A stretch of 64,000 nucleotides of DNA, taken from Planotetraspora kaengkrachanensis (GTDB lineage Bacteria > Actinomycetota > Actinomycetes > Streptosporangiales > Streptosporangiaceae). The notes below the pieces were generated by a model. It saw only the letters and a program-made list of their open reading frames with translations. It searched no databases and was not told the origin of the DNA. Positions 1 to 9,983 of this stretch are shown here, in pieces (within the stretch, counting starts at the first letter, position 1; each line of letters begins with the position of its first letter). Location: positions 62,001 through 126,000 of the forward strand of contig NZ_BONV01000008.1 of the NCBI RefSeq assembly GCF_016862895.1, given 5' to 3'. A program made the position numbers and the translations under genes.

Positions 1-539
1 AAGCTGGTGAAGAGCACGGCCAGCGAGTACTTCCCCACGGCGGCGTTGTAGCCCGTCCAGTAACGGCCGCCGTTGTGGTATAGCCAGCCGATGTTGTTGT
101 GCGCGGCGCGCTCCAGGTCGGTGGACGGCTGCCAGTCGAGCGGACCGCCCGGCCACAGGCGGGCGATCGACCGCTGGCAGCACTCCTCGTGGTTCATCTC
201 GTCCCGGGTGATCGAGAAGAAGCACTTGCGGACGGGATCCTCCTCGTGCTTCTCGAACGCCTGGATCGTCGCACGCGCGAAGACGGCGGGCCCGGACGCG
301 TCGAAGTTGGCCAGCACGGAGAACCAGTACATGATCCCCAGCCGCTGTTCGCGCGTGAACGCCGACGGATCGAGGAGGTCCCAGGGAAGGTCGGCCGGAT
401 TCCACACCATCCGCTTCGACTTCTCGTAGATCGCCGCCAGCTTCGCCGTCTCGACCCGCCACTCCATCGGGTAGATGTTCGGCTGCGGGACCTCGGGTGC
501 GGGCCACAGACCGCCTTCGGGAATCGTGACGTCCGCCAT
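1..539 (-). CDS. Ferritin-like diiron protein, N-terminal 179 codons (runs off the window)
   Basis: The leftward frame opens at ATG 539 and stays open to base 1, so the C-terminus lies outside the window. The product begins MADVTIPEGG. It has an early helix with Glu and Lys residues around 30-40 and an E-x-x-H motif (EMNHEE) near residue 119, in the order expected of ferritin-like/RNR-R2-like diiron helices. The stretch is rich in Trp, Tyr and Phe, as in diiron oxidases. The substrate cannot be read from the sequence. A near-perfect inverted repeat at 561-601 lies just upstream and may control it. The family assignment rests on the motif and helix pattern only. Confidence 0.6.
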   Translation of the reverse strand, partial: MADVTIPEGGLWPAPEVPQPNIYPMEWRVETAKLAAIYEKSKRMVWNPADLPWDLLDPSAFTREQRLGIMYWFSVLANFDASGPAVFARATIQAFEKHEEDPVRKCFFSITRDEMNHEECCQRSIARLWPGGPLDWQPSTDLERAAHNNIGWLYHNGGRYWTGYNAAVGKYSLAVLFTS

Positions 540-560
540 CGCTTCACCGCCGCTCGAATG

Positions 561-601
561 GTGTGACAGTTTCAGCCCTATCCTGCGCCGACCTGTTACA
601 C
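561..601. promoter_or_regulatory. Inverted repeat, candidate operator of the ferritin-like gene
   Basis: GTGTGACAG (561-569) and CTGTTACAC (593-601) are inverted copies with 8 of 9 bases matching, centres 32 bp or about three helical turns apart. The pair fills the gap between the ferritin-like start (539) and the EamA stop (633). The geometry suits a dimeric repressor or two cooperating dimers; the protein is unknown. Confidence 0.45.
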
Positions 602-632
602 GATTCAAGCCCTTCCCGGCCATGCTTCTCGT

Positions 633-1571
633 TCAACCGCCGGACCGCCGGCTGCCCTGGCTCACCGCGACGCAGACGAGTACAGCCGCCGCGGCCACGA
701 CCGTCGCCATGCCGAACCGCTCATCCAGGAACAACCAGGCCCAGACGAGGGTGAGCAGCGGCTGCGCCAGCTGCACCTGCCCGGCGCGGGCGATCCCTCC
801 CCTGGCGAGCCCGGCGTACCAGGGGATGAAGCCGAGGAACATCGAGATCAGGCTGACGTAGGCGAAGCCCCCCACGGACACGGCGGTGAGCCGGGGCTCG
901 GTGACCAGCGCCAGCACGACTGTCGCGGGCACCGTGACAGGCGCCGCCACGACCAGCGCGTACGAGATGACCCGCCAGCCCGGCTCCGAGCGGGCCAGCC
1001 GGCCGCCCTCGGTGTACCCGACGGCCGCGGAGAGCAGGGCGAGGACGAGCAGCAGGTCGGCGACGGCGAACTCCCCGCTCCCCCGGGTGAGGGTGAACGC
1101 CGTGATCGACACCACTCCACCGGCGCACGCGAGCCAGAAGAGCGGGCGCGGCCGCTCCCCTGCCCGCAGGACGGCGAAGGCGGCGGTGGCCGCCGGCAGC
1201 AGACCGATGACGACCGCGGAGTGCGCCGTGCTCGCGCCGCCGTGCAGGGCCAGCCCGCTGAACAACGGGAAGCCCACGGCCACGCCGAGCACGATCAGCA
1301 CGTAGGACCGGAGATGCGCCCGCGGCGGCAGGATCGGCGCGCCCGCCGCCTTGAGGGAGACGGCGGCCAGGACGGCGGCGAAGGCCGCCCGCCCCATCGC
1401 CACCAGATAGGGATCGAGGCCGCGCATCGCGAAGACGGTCGCGGGAAACGAGCCGGAGAACGCGATCACTCCGAGGCCGGCGAGCAGAGTGCCATGCCAG
1501 GCGTGCCGCCGTCCCTCCGCGGGGGACTGCGCTACCGGAAGCGTGACGATAGCGCTATTGTCAACTTTCAT
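633..1571 (-). CDS. EamA/DMT-family membrane transporter
   Basis: The 312-residue product from ATG 1571 has about ten hydrophobic segments in two repeated halves, the layout of drug/metabolite exporters of the EamA type. The segment AGLGVIAFSGSFPATVFAMRG begins the first half, and a conserved-looking LAQPLLTLVWAWLFLDE segment lies near the end. An upstream extension to 1712 is open but lies inside the divergent regulator, so I reject it. The start codon overlaps that of the MocR regulator in the other direction (shared CATG). By analogy with other MocR/EamA pairs it probably exports an amine or amino acid and is controlled by its neighbour; this is inference. Confidence 0.85.
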   Translation of the reverse strand: MKVDNSAIVTLPVAQSPAEGRRHAWHGTLLAGLGVIAFSGSFPATVFAMRGLDPYLVAMGRAAFAAVLAAVSLKAAGAPILPPRAHLRSYVLIVLGVAVGFPLFSGLALHGGASTAHSAVVIGLLPAATAAFAVLRAGERPRPLFWLACAGGVVSITAFTLTRGSGEFAVADLLLVLALLSAAVGYTEGGRLARSEPGWRVISYALVVAAPVTVPATVVLALVTEPRLTAVSVGGFAYVSLISMFLGFIPWYAGLARGGIARAGQVQLAQPLLTLVWAWLFLDERFGMATVVAAAAVLVCVAVSQGSRRSGG

Positions 1572-1592
1572 GAATGACGATAGCAGTATCGT
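1546..1592. promoter_or_regulatory. Two tandem 16-bp palindromes over the overlapping EamA/MocR starts
   Basis: ACGATAGCGCTATTGT (1546-1561) and ACGATAGCAGTATCGT (1577-1592) are two copies of one palindromic site, 31 bp apart (three turns, same DNA face). They flank and overlap the two start codons at 1569-1572. A dimer of the MocR protein on both sites would cover both starts, which fits autoregulation plus control of the exporter. Confidence 0.7.
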
Positions 1593-2997
1593 GCGTCTTG
1601 CCGCGATCCTCCGCACCGAGGTGGACGCGTCGCGGCCCGGCGAGCGACTGCCGTCGAGCAGGGAGATCATGCGCCGCCACGGGGTGAGCCCGGTGACGGT
1701 CTCGCGGGCCATCGCCCAGCTCGCCGCCGAGGGGCGAGTGGTGACGCGGCCGGGCAGCGGAGCGTTCGTGGCGCCGGTCAGGGCGCCCGCGGCCGAGGCT
1801 CCGGACCTGTCGTGGCAGACGGTCTCCCTCGGGGACAGGGTCGTGGACGACTCCGGCGTCGTGAGCCTGCTCGCGCAGCCGCCGGACGGGGTCGTCCCGC
1901 TGACGGGGGGCTACCTGAACCCCGAACTCCGGCCGGTGCGGGAGTTGTCGGCCGCGGCGGCGAGAGCCGTACGGAGACCCGGAAGCTGGGCGGTGCCGCC
2001 CCTCAACGGCCTGCCCGACCTGCGGCGGTGGTTCGCGAGCGAGGTCGGCGGCACGGTGACGCAGAGCGACGTGCTGGTGGTCAGCGGAGGCCAGTCGGCG
2101 CTGACGCACGCCTTCCGCGCGCTGGCCGCACCCGGCGAGCCCGTGCTGGTGGAGACCCCCACCTATCCCGGGGCGCTGGCCGCGGCGAGGGCGGCAGGGC
2201 TGCGGGCGACCGCCGTGCCCGTCGACGTCGACGGCGTGCGTCCCGACCTGCTGGCGGAGGCCTTCGCGGTCACCGGCGCGAGGGTCTTCCTCTGCCAGCC
2301 GACACTCCACAACCCGACGGGGGCGACGTTGTCCCTCGATCGCAGGGAACAGGTGCTGGCCGTGGCCGCGGCCGCCGGGGCCTTCGTGATCGAGGACGAC
2401 TACGCGCGGTATCTCACCCGGGGGCCGGTGCCGCCTCCGCTGGTCAGCCTCGACCGCCACGGCACGGTCGTCCACATCCTGTCGCTGAGCAAGATCACCG
2501 CTCCCAGCCTGCGGGTGGCCGGGCTGATCGCTCGAGGCCCCGCCGCCCAACGGCTGCGGGCGAGCCAGGTCGTCGAGTCCTTCTTCGTCGCCGGCCCCCT
2601 TCAGGAGACCGCACTCGAGTTCGTCGGTTCGCCGGGATGGCGCCGGCACCTCGCGACGGTCGGGCGCGAGGTCGACGCCCGGCAGGCGGCGCTTCTCACC
2701 GGCCTGGCCCGCCACGCCCCCGAGGCGACGGTCCATCTCGTCCCCAGGGGAGGCCTGCACGTCTGGTTGCGGCTGCCCGCGGAGGCCGACGAGGCGACCC
2801 TGGTGGAGGCGGCGCGCCGGGAGGGCGTCCTGGTGAGCCCGGGCCGGATCTACTACCCCTCCGAGCCGCCGGGCCCGCGGATCCGGCTGACCCACATCGC
2901 GGCCGTCACCCTCGCCGAGCTCGACGAGGGTGTGCGGCGCTTCGCCGTCGCGCTCCGCGGCCTCCTCGATGAAGCCGGAAACGATCGGGCCCGGTGA
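1570..2997 (+). CDS. MocR-type GntR/aminotransferase-fold transcription regulator
   Basis: 475 residues from ATG 1570. An N-terminal winged helix (about 5-70; SREIMRRHGVSPVTVSRAI) is joined to a fold-type I aminotransferase domain. The PLP-binding lysine lies in LSLSKITAPSLRVAG, and the cofactor-contacting Asp/Tyr in EDDYARYL. This is the standard MocR architecture: a PLP-bound domain senses an amine or PLP itself and the N-terminus binds DNA. GTG 1591 is an alternative start that would leave the winged helix intact. It is divergent from the EamA exporter and shares tandem palindromes with it. The ligand is unknown. Confidence 0.9.
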   Translation: MNDDSSIVRLAAILRTEVDASRPGERLPSSREIMRRHGVSPVTVSRAIAQLAAEGRVVTRPGSGAFVAPVRAPAAEAPDLSWQTVSLGDRVVDDSGVVSLLAQPPDGVVPLTGGYLNPELRPVRELSAAAARAVRRPGSWAVPPLNGLPDLRRWFASEVGGTVTQSDVLVVSGGQSALTHAFRALAAPGEPVLVETPTYPGALAAARAAGLRATAVPVDVDGVRPDLLAEAFAVTGARVFLCQPTLHNPTGATLSLDRREQVLAVAAAAGAFVIEDDYARYLTRGPVPPPLVSLDRHGTVVHILSLSKITAPSLRVAGLIARGPAAQRLRASQVVESFFVAGPLQETALEFVGSPGWRRHLATVGREVDARQAALLTGLARHAPEATVHLVPRGGLHVWLRLPAEADEATLVEAARREGVLVSPGRIYYPSEPPGPRIRLTHIAAVTLAELDEGVRRFAVALRGLLDEAGNDRAR

Positions 2998-3023
2998 GAC
3001 GCTTCATCGCCCGAAGTGCCGTT

Positions 3024-3125
3024 TCAGCGGGCGGCGGCGGGCTTCTTGCGGACGGCGAGCGCACGCCTGCGCTCGCGGCGGTTCTTCTCCTGCACGGCCA
3101 GGTAGGCCAGGTAGCTGAATCGCAT
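3024..3125 (-). CDS. 33-residue basic protein, function unknown
   Basis: ATG 3125 follows a strong GGAGGAG ribosome site, and the short frame ends at TGA 3024-3026. The peptide has an aromatic/aliphatic N-terminal third (MRFSYLAYLAVQ) followed by a strongly basic tail (NRRERRRALAVRKK). A perfect TATAAT (-10) lies 12 bp upstream of the start, and an inverted repeat lies just beyond it. The good signals argue for a real gene. It is divergent from the CGNR zinc-finger gene and may share its regulation. I do not recognise a family. Confidence 0.55.
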   Translation of the reverse strand: MRFSYLAYLAVQEKNRRERRRALAVRKKPAAAR

Positions 3126-3137
3126 CGCTCCTCCAGA

Positions 3138-3171
3138 ATTATAGACACCAGTAAAACACTTACACTGGTGT
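3138..3171. promoter_or_regulatory. Divergent promoter with inverted repeat ACACCAGT/ACTGGTGT
   Basis: ACACCAGT (3145-3152) and ACTGGTGT (3164-3171) are perfect inverted copies 11 bp apart. A leftward TATAAT occupies 3138-3143, serving the 33-residue gene. TTGAGT (3171-3176) could be a rightward -35 for the CGNR gene. The repeat would therefore block both promoters when bound. Confidence 0.6.
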
Positions 3172-3227
3172 TGAGTATTTCATGACCCGCGACTCCCTTA
3201 CAGTGGTGGCAGGAGGCGATCACTCAC

Positions 3228-3806
3228 ATGACGAGTCCGGCGGAACTGCTCCGCGACTTCGTGAACACCTACGACGTCGAGGAGGACGCCGATGAGCTGT
3301 CCTCCCCCGCCGAACTCTCCGTATGGCTCCGCGAGCAGGGGCTGATCGACGCCGCCGACAGCGCCATGGAAGGCGACCTCCTGGTGGCGACCCGGCTGCG
3401 CGAGGGACTGCGGCAGGCCCTGATCGCCGGCCACGACGGCGTCCCTTACGACGCCTCCGAGGAACTGGCCTCCGCGCTGCGCGCGTTGCCGATGCGGGTG
3501 ACGCTGATCGGCGGGACGCCGTCGCTGGAGCCGGCGGTCACCGGAGCGCAGGCCGGGCTGGCGAGGATCGCCGCCCTGATCCCCGCCGCGCACGCCGACG
3601 GGACCTGGCCGCGGCTGAAGGTGTGCGCCGAGAGCACCTGCCAGTGGGCGTTCCTCGACTCCTCGAAGAACCGGTCCCGCTCCTGGTGCTCGATGCGCGT
3701 GTGCGGGAACCGCAGCAAAACTCGGACATATCGGGCGCGACGTCGGGCGGACGACTCATCAGAGCACGCCGACCAGTACGGTGATACGGGCAAGGAAGGG
3801 AGTTGA
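3228..3806 (+). CDS. CGNR zinc-finger protein (ABATE-type N-domain), putative regulator
   Basis: 192 residues. The N-terminal part (about 1-120) resembles the ABATE/DUF1470 domain. The C-terminal part (about 130-170) carries the diagnostic zinc finger with Cys pairs in CAESTCQWAF and WCSMRVCGNRSK, the CGNR signature. Such proteins are presumed stress-responsive transcription regulators. A GGAGG site precedes ATG 3228. The gene slightly precedes, or overlaps by four bases if TTG is used, the downstream acetyltransferase, so the two are probably cotranscribed. The tail after the finger is hydrophilic and variable. Confidence 0.88.
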   Translation: MTSPAELLRDFVNTYDVEEDADELSSPAELSVWLREQGLIDAADSAMEGDLLVATRLREGLRQALIAGHDGVPYDASEELASALRALPMRVTLIGGTPSLEPAVTGAQAGLARIAALIPAAHADGTWPRLKVCAESTCQWAFLDSSKNRSRSWCSMRVCGNRSKTRTYRARRRADDSSEHADQYGDTGKEGS

Positions 3807-3811
3807 GCCGG

Positions 3812-4396
3812 ATGGGTGTCAGAACTGCCCGTCTTGAGGACGTCGAAGCGGTGACGAGCACCCAGATCCGCGCATGGAAGTACGGTTACCGCGACTTCCT
3901 GCCCCTCGGTCCGCTGGAGCAGATGACCGGAGCGTCGGCAGAGAAGATGTGGCGCCGGCAGTGGGACGAGGCGATCACCTCGCCGCCCACCCCCCGGCAC
4001 CGCGTGCTCGTGGCGGTGGAACGTGTCATGCCGGACGGCGACGCCTCGGACAGCTCGGAGGGCGAGGAGGTGCCGGACTCCGACCGCGTCGTGGGGCTCG
4101 CCTCGCACGGCCCGGCCGAGGACCCCGACGTGAACGCCTCCAGCACCGCCGAGTTGCTGACCCTGCTGATCGACCCCAATCACATCCGGCGCGGACACGG
4201 CAGCCGGCTGCTCAACGCCACCGTCGACCACCTGCGTGACGACGGTTTCCGCACGGTGGTGACCTGGGTCTTCGCCGACGACCACGCGATGATCGGCTTC
4301 CTCGAATCGGCCGGCTGGGGCGAGGACGGCGCGGAGCGCGTGCTCGACATGGGCCGCCCCATCCGGATGATCCGCCTGACCACCGACATCAGCTGA
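3812..4396 (+). CDS. GNAT-family N-acetyltransferase
   Basis: 194 residues from ATG 3812, chosen because GGAAGGGAG lies about 11 bases upstream; TTG 3803 would overlap the previous stop. The acetyl-CoA loop is visible in LIDPNHIRRGHGSRLLNATV (about 115-135), followed by the usual final helix FLESAGWGEDG. An acidic insert near residue 75-85 (DASDSSEGEEVPDSD) is unusual for the fold. The substrate is unknown. A G/C hairpin with a short T-run lies directly after the stop, then repeat array A. Confidence 0.82.
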   Translation: MGVRTARLEDVEAVTSTQIRAWKYGYRDFLPLGPLEQMTGASAEKMWRRQWDEAITSPPTPRHRVLVAVERVMPDGDASDSSEGEEVPDSDRVVGLASHGPAEDPDVNASSTAELLTLLIDPNHIRRGHGSRLLNATVDHLRDDGFRTVVTWVFADDHAMIGFLESAGWGEDGAERVLDMGRPIRMIRLTTDIS

Positions 4397-4420
4397 CCCC
4401 CCGGCCCCCCGGGGGGGTTT
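4397..4420 (+). terminator. Intrinsic terminator after the acetyltransferase gene
   Basis: CCCCCCGG (4397-4404) pairs with CCGGGGGG (4409-4416) across a CCCC loop and is followed by TTT at 4418-4420. It starts on the base after the stop codon. The T-run is short, as is common in high-GC actinomycetes. Confidence 0.7.
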
Positions 4421-4424
4421 GCGC

Positions 4425-4540
4425 GTGATCATGCACAGGTTCGTGCACATGGCCTCCGGCCTGCGCACACCTCCCGCGTGATCATGCACGGATTCGCGCG
4501 CGCGGCTGTGACCTGCGGGCATCCAGTCCGTGATCATGCA
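4425..4540 (+). repeat. 53-bp repeat array A (two full units and a terminal motif)
   Basis: The 12-mer GTGATCATGCAC occurs at 4425 and 4478, and the terminal variant GTGATCATGCA-T at 4530 (spacings 53 and 52). Both full units continue with three free bases and TTCG; CCTGC follows at offset 36 in the first and 35 in the second. Unit 1 reads from its GTG as 18 codons (starting VIMHRF) ending on the TGA inside unit 2. Unit 2 has lost one base, so its frame runs on. The array lies between the terminator of the acetyltransferase gene and menA, on the strand of both genes. Confidence 0.88.
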
Positions 4541-4598
4541 TCTGAGGCGTCCCTTCCGCGGTCCCGCGAAGGCAAGACAAGCAAGAAAAGGTAAGAAT

Positions 4599-5468
4599 GT
4601 GGCCACACCAGCTCAGTGGTTAGCGGGCTCGCGCCCCCGTACGCTCCCCGCGGCCGTCGTCCCCGTCGTCGTCGGCACAGGGGCGGCGATCTCCCAAGGC
4701 GGCGCGGTCTGGTGGCGGGCCGTGGTCGCCCTGTTCGTGGCGCTCGCCCTGCAGGTCGGGGTGAACTACGCCAACGACTACAGCGACGGGGTCAAGGGCA
4801 CCGACCGGGACCGGGTGGGCCCGATGCGGCTGGTCGGCTCGGGCGCGGCCGCGCCGAAACAGGTGCTCGCCGCCGCTCTCGCGTGCTTCGCCGCCGCGGC
4901 GGTCGCCGGTCTGGCCCTGGTGATCGCGACCGGCGCGTGGTGGCTCCTCCTGGTCGGGCTGGCCGCCATCCTCGCCGCCTGGTTCTACACCGGCGGATCC
5001 CGTCCGTACGGCTACCGCGCCATGGGCGAGATATCGGTCTTCGTGTTCTTCGGCCTGGTGGCCGTCGCGGGCACGACCTACGTCCAGCTCGAGCGGGTGA
5101 CGTGGTTGTCCCTCGTCGCGGCGATCCCGGTGGGGCTGCTCGCGTGCGCCCTGCTGGTCGTCAATAACCTGCGCGACATCGGCACCGACGGGGTGTCCGG
5201 CAAGCGGACTCTCGCCGTGGTCCTCGGTGACGGCCGCACCCGCACGCTCTACGCGGCGGCCCTGATCCTGCCGATCGTGATCGCGCTGCTTCTGGTCCCG
5301 GCGCGGCCCTTCACGCTGCTCACCCTGCTGGCCGTCCCCCTGGTGGCGGCACCCGTCAAGGCGGTCCGCTCCGGCGCGACCGGCCCCGCGCTCATCGCCA
5401 CGCTGCAGCAGACCGGCCGCCTCCAGCTCGTCTTCGGCGTCCTGTTCGCGCTCGGTCTCGCCCTCTGA
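4599..5468 (+). CDS. menA: 1,4-dihydroxy-2-naphthoate polyprenyltransferase (menaquinone synthesis)
   Basis: MenA is a UbiA-superfamily membrane enzyme that prenylates 1,4-dihydroxy-2-naphthoate to demethylmenaquinone. The 289-residue product has eight to nine membrane segments. The first Asp-rich motif is seen in NYANDYSDGVKGTD (about 60-73) and the second in NNLRDIGTDGVSGKRTLA (about 190). I chose GTG 4599 because AAAAGG precedes it and homologues begin near this point. The longer open frame from 4530 starts inside the terminal repeat of array A. The gene stands alone and converges with dapB. Confidence 0.93.
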   Translation: MATPAQWLAGSRPRTLPAAVVPVVVGTGAAISQGGAVWWRAVVALFVALALQVGVNYANDYSDGVKGTDRDRVGPMRLVGSGAAAPKQVLAAALACFAAAAVAGLALVIATGAWWLLLVGLAAILAAWFYTGGSRPYGYRAMGEISVFVFFGLVAVAGTTYVQLERVTWLSLVAAIPVGLLACALLVVNNLRDIGTDGVSGKRTLAVVLGDGRTRTLYAAALILPIVIALLLVPARPFTLLTLLAVPLVAAPVKAVRSGATGPALIATLQQTGRLQLVFGVLFALGLAL

Positions 5469-5478
5469 CCTCCAGCTC

Positions 5479-5514
5479 GTACGGCTGCCGCCGCGAAGAC
5501 GCCGGCAGCCGTAC
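5479..5514. terminator. Bidirectional hairpin between menA and dapB
   Basis: GTACGGCTGCCG (5479-5490) and CGGCAGCCGTAC (5503-5514) form a perfect 12-bp stem with a 12-base loop. It lies between two converging genes, where it can terminate both. No T-run is present. Confidence 0.7.
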
Positions 5515-5526
5515 CCGCGAGGCCCG

Positions 5527-6354
<828 letters not shown>

Positions 6355-6363
6355 TCAGGTGCC

Positions 6364-7674
6364 TCAGGCGATGGCGAAGCCGAAGTCCTTGTCGGCGTAG
6401 GGGCCGATCACGGCGAGCGTCAGCGGCCGGTTCAGGATGTCCGCCGCCACGGCCGTGAGGTCGTCGGGCGTGACCGCCTCGATCCGGGCGAGGACGTCGT
6501 CCACCGACATGAGCTCCTCGTAGACGAGTTCGCTCTTGCCGATGCGGGACATGCGTGAGCCGGTGTCCTCCAGCCCCAGCACGAGCCCGCCGCGCATCTG
6601 GCCCTTGCCGCGGGCGATCTCCTCGGGGGTGATGCCCTCGGCCACGACCCTGGCCACCTCGTCACGGCAGATCTTCAGCACATCGTCGATCTTGGACGGC
6701 AGGCAGCCGACGTAGATGCCGAACTGGCCGGTGTCGGCGTACTGGGAGGTGTAGCTGTACGCGCTGTAGGCCAGGCCGCGCTTCTCCCTGATCTCCTGGA
6801 AGAGGCGTGACGACATGCCGCCGCCGAGGGCCGCGTTCAGAACGCCGAGGGCGAAGCGCCGCTCGTCGGTCCGGGACACTCCCGTCATGCCGAGGACCAG
6901 GTTGGCCTGCTCGGTGGGACGGTCGACGACCCTGATGCCGGAACGCTCCGCGACGCCCGGACCGCCCAGACGGGGCGGCGCGGGACTGGCCACGCTGCCC
7001 AGCGCCCCCGCCCGCTCGTACGCCGCGGCAACCAACTCGACCACCCGCTCGTGGCTCACGTTCCCGGCCACCGACACGACGGTGTGCGGCGGCAGGTAAT
7101 AGCGCTGGTAGTACTCGACGATGCGGTCACGGGTGAGCGCATTGATCGAATCCTCGTTCCCGAGGATCGGCCGCCCGATCGGCGTGTCGCCGTACAGCTC
7201 GGCGGAGAACTGCTCGTGCACCACGTCGGACGGATCGTCGTCGTGCATGGCGATCTCCTCGAGGATCACGCCGCGCTCGGACTCCACGTCCTCCGCGGTG
7301 ACCAGCGAGGAGGTCACGACGTCGGCGAGCACGTCGATCGCGACCGGCAGATCCTCGTCGAGCACCCGCGCGTAGTAGCAGGTGTACTCCTTGGCGGTGA
7401 ACGCGTTGATCTCACCGCCGATGCCCTCGATGGACGCCGAGATCTCCATGGCGTCCCTCGTCGGGGTGCCCTTGAAGAGCAGATGCTCGAGGAAGTGGGT
7501 GGCCCCCATGTGCTCGGGGGCCTCGTCGCGCGATCCGATGCCGACCCACATGCCGACCGCGACGCTGCGCACGGTCGGCATCGTTTCGGTCACCACTCGG
7601 AGACCACCGGGAAGGACGGTGCGGCGGATGACCCCCGCGCCGTCCTTACCGGGGTGCAGAGTCGTGGTCGTCAC
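6364..7674 (-). CDS. M16-family zinc metallopeptidase (insulinase/processing-peptidase type)
   Basis: 436 residues. The inverted zinc motif HFLEH is at 60-64, and the third ligand Glu lies near 140 in ERGVILEEI, 76 residues after the second His, as M16 requires. The two M16 half-domains are both present, so this is a complete catalytic-type subunit. It begins at GTG 7674, overlapping the pnp stop by four bases (GTGA), which implies translational coupling with pnp. This gene follows pnp in many actinobacteria. The substrate is unknown; peptide clearance is the general role of the family. Confidence 0.92.
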   Translation of the reverse strand: MTTTTLHPGKDGAGVIRRTVLPGGLRVVTETMPTVRSVAVGMWVGIGSRDEAPEHMGATHFLEHLLFKGTPTRDAMEISASIEGIGGEINAFTAKEYTCYYARVLDEDLPVAIDVLADVVTSSLVTAEDVESERGVILEEIAMHDDDPSDVVHEQFSAELYGDTPIGRPILGNEDSINALTRDRIVEYYQRYYLPPHTVVSVAGNVSHERVVELVAAAYERAGALGSVASPAPPRLGGPGVAERSGIRVVDRPTEQANLVLGMTGVSRTDERRFALGVLNAALGGGMSSRLFQEIREKRGLAYSAYSYTSQYADTGQFGIYVGCLPSKIDDVLKICRDEVARVVAEGITPEEIARGKGQMRGGLVLGLEDTGSRMSRIGKSELVYEELMSVDDVLARIEAVTPDDLTAVAADILNRPLTLAVIGPYADKDFGFAIA

Positions 7675-9983
7675 GAGTTGCGGTCATCCCGGCCGCCGCG
7701 GGTGCGGCGACGCGGCCTCTCCGAGCGCGGCTGCTCGTCCTGCGACTCGACGGCCGCCGCGGCGGGTGCGTCCTCGCCCTCGGCGCCGCCGCCGGCGGCC
7801 TTCTCCGCGGCCTCCTTCTCGACGACCTCGACCGGCACCAGGGACAGCTTGCCGCGGGCGTCGATCTCGGCGATTTCGACCTGGATCTTCTCGCCGACGC
7901 TCATGACGTCCTCGACGTTCTCGATGCGCTTGCCGCCGTGCAGCTTGCGGATCTGGGAGACGTGCAGCAGGCCGTCCTTGCCGGGCAGCAGCGAGACGAA
8001 CGCGCCGAAGGCCGCGATCTTGACGACCGTGCCCAGGTAGCGCTCGCCGACCTCCGGCATGTGCGGGTTCGCGATGCCGTTGATCAGCGACCGGGCCGCC
8101 TCTGCGGACGGGCCGTCGGTGGCGCCGATGTAGATCGTGCCGTCGTCCTCGATCGTGATCTCGGCGCCCGTGTCGTCCTGGATCTGGTTGATCATCTTGC
8201 CCTTCGGGCCGATGACCTCGCCGATCTTGTCTACCGGGACCTTGATCGTGATGATGCGCGGCGCCGTCGGGTTCATCTCCGCCGGAGAGTCGATGGCCTC
8301 CTGCATCACGTCCAGGATCGCCAGGCGGGCGCCGCGCGCCTGCCGGAGCGCCGCGGCCAGCGCGCTGGCCGGGATGCCGTCCAGCTTGGTGTCGAGCTGC
8401 AGGGCCGTGATGACGTCCTTGGTGCCCGCGACCTTGAAGTCCATGTCGCCCATGGCGTCCTCGGCGCCGAGGATGTCGGTCAGCGTGACGTACTGGTCGC
8501 CCTCGCTGATGAGACCCATGGCGATGCCGGCCACCATCTCCTTGAGCGGGACGCCCGCGTCGAGCAGCGCCATCGTCGAGGCGCAGACCGAACCCATCGA
8601 GGTCGAGCCGTTCGAGCCCAGCGCCTCCGACACCTGCCGGATCGCGTACGGGAACTCCTCGCGCGAGGGCAGCACGGGGATGAGCGCGCGCTCGGCGAGC
8701 GCCCCGTGGCCGATCTCGCGCCGCTTGGGCGAGCCCACGCGGCCGGTCTCACCGGTGGAGTACGGCGGGAAGTTGTAGTTGTGCATGTAGCGCTTGGTGC
8801 GCTCGGGGTTCAGCGTGTCGATCATCTGCTCCATGCGGAGCATGTTCAGCGTCGTGATCCCGAGGATCTGGGTCTCACCACGCTCGAACAGGGCCGACCC
8901 GTGCACCCGCGGCACCACGTGGACCTCGGCGTTGAGCTGCCGGATGTCCTTGGGGCCGCGCCCGTCGATCCGGACGCCCTCGCTGAGGACGCGGGCGCGC
9001 ATCAGCTTCTTGGTCACCGAGCGGAACGCGGCGCCGATCTCCTTGTCCCTGCCCTCGAAGTCGGGCAGGACCTTCTCCGCGGCCAGCGCCTTGACCCGCT
9101 CGATCTCGAGCTCGCGCTCCTGCTTGCCCGCGATGGTCAGCGCGGAGGCCAGCTCGGTGCCGACGGCGGCGTTCACGGCCTCGAAGACGTCGTCCTGGTA
9201 GTCCAGGAAGATCGGGTACTCGGCGGTCTCCTTGGCGGCGACCCCGGCGAGCTTCGCCTGCGCGTCGCACAGGACCTTGATGAACGGCTTGGCCGCCTCG
9301 AGGCCCTGGGCGACGGTCTCCTCGTTCGGGGCGACCGCGCCCTCGGCGACCAGCTTGAGCGTGTCACGCGTCGACTCGGCCTCGACCATCATGATCGCGA
9401 CGTCGCCGTCCGCCAGGACACGGCCCGCGACGACCATGTCGAACGTGGCGTTCTCGAGCTCGGTGTGCGTCGGGAAGGCCACCCACTGGCCCTCGATCAG
9501 CGCGACGCGGACGCCGCCGATCGGGCCGGAGAACGGCAGGCCGGCGAGCTGCGTGGACAGGCTGGCCGCGTTGATCGCGACCACGTCGTACAGGTGCTCC
9601 GGGTGCAGCGACATGACGGTCGCCACGACCTGGACCTCGTTGCGCAGGCCCTTGACGAACGACGGGCGCAGCGGCCGGTCGATCAGGCGGCAGGTGAGGA
9701 TCGCGTCCTCGGACGGCCGGCCCTCCCTGCGGAAGAACGAGCCGGGAATCCGGCCCGCGGCGTACATCCGCTCCTCGACGTCGACGGTGAGCGGGAAGAA
9801 GTCCAAGTTCTCCTTGGGATGCTTGGACGCGGTGGTCGCGGACAAGACCATGGTCTCGTCGTCGAGATAGACGACGGCGCTTCCCGCCGCCTGGCGCGCG
9901 AGGCGACCGGTCTCGAACCGGATCGTGCGCGTGCCGAAGGAGCCGTTGTCGATGACGGCTTCCGTGCTGTGGACACCCTCCAC
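7671..9983 (-). CDS. pnp: Polyribonucleotide nucleotidyltransferase (PNPase)
   Basis: PNPase degrades RNA 3'-to-5' with phosphate and can add tails. The 770-residue protein has two RNase PH domains joined by a helical linker, then a KH domain (about 585-645; [19 protein letters not shown]) and an S1 domain (about 655-725; [24 protein letters not shown]). The C-terminus is an Ala/Arg-rich tail typical of actinomycetes. GTG 9983 has AGGAGG just upstream. It lies downstream of rpsO as in most bacteria, but the 375-bp spacer holds two strong hairpins, so it probably has its own promoter as well. Confidence 0.97.
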   Translation of the reverse strand: MEGVHSTEAVIDNGSFGTRTIRFETGRLARQAAGSAVVYLDDETMVLSATTASKHPKENLDFFPLTVDVEERMYAAGRIPGSFFRREGRPSEDAILTCRLIDRPLRPSFVKGLRNEVQVVATVMSLHPEHLYDVVAINAASLSTQLAGLPFSGPIGGVRVALIEGQWVAFPTHTELENATFDMVVAGRVLADGDVAIMMVEAESTRDTLKLVAEGAVAPNEETVAQGLEAAKPFIKVLCDAQAKLAGVAAKETAEYPIFLDYQDDVFEAVNAAVGTELASALTIAGKQERELEIERVKALAAEKVLPDFEGRDKEIGAAFRSVTKKLMRARVLSEGVRIDGRGPKDIRQLNAEVHVVPRVHGSALFERGETQILGITTLNMLRMEQMIDTLNPERTKRYMHNYNFPPYSTGETGRVGSPKRREIGHGALAERALIPVLPSREEFPYAIRQVSEALGSNGSTSMGSVCASTMALLDAGVPLKEMVAGIAMGLISEGDQYVTLTDILGAEDAMGDMDFKVAGTKDVITALQLDTKLDGIPASALAAALRQARGARLAILDVMQEAIDSPAEMNPTAPRIITIKVPVDKIGEVIGPKGKMINQIQDDTGAEITIEDDGTIYIGATDGPSAEAARSLINGIANPHMPEVGERYLGTVVKIAAFGAFVSLLPGKDGLLHVSQIRKLHGGKRIENVEDVMSVGEKIQVEIAEIDARGKLSLVPVEVVEKEAAEKAAGGGAEGEDAPAAAAVESQDEQPRSERPRRRTRGGRDDRNS

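Noticed and set aside
4530-4598. N-terminal extension of menA starting in the repeat motif
   Set aside because: The extra 23 residues begin inside array A, lack membrane-enzyme character and bypass the AAAAGG site before GTG 4599.
5470-5520. Attachment site or mobile-element end
   Set aside because: The inverted repeat is explained as a terminator between converging genes; no integrase, transposase or target duplication is present in the window.
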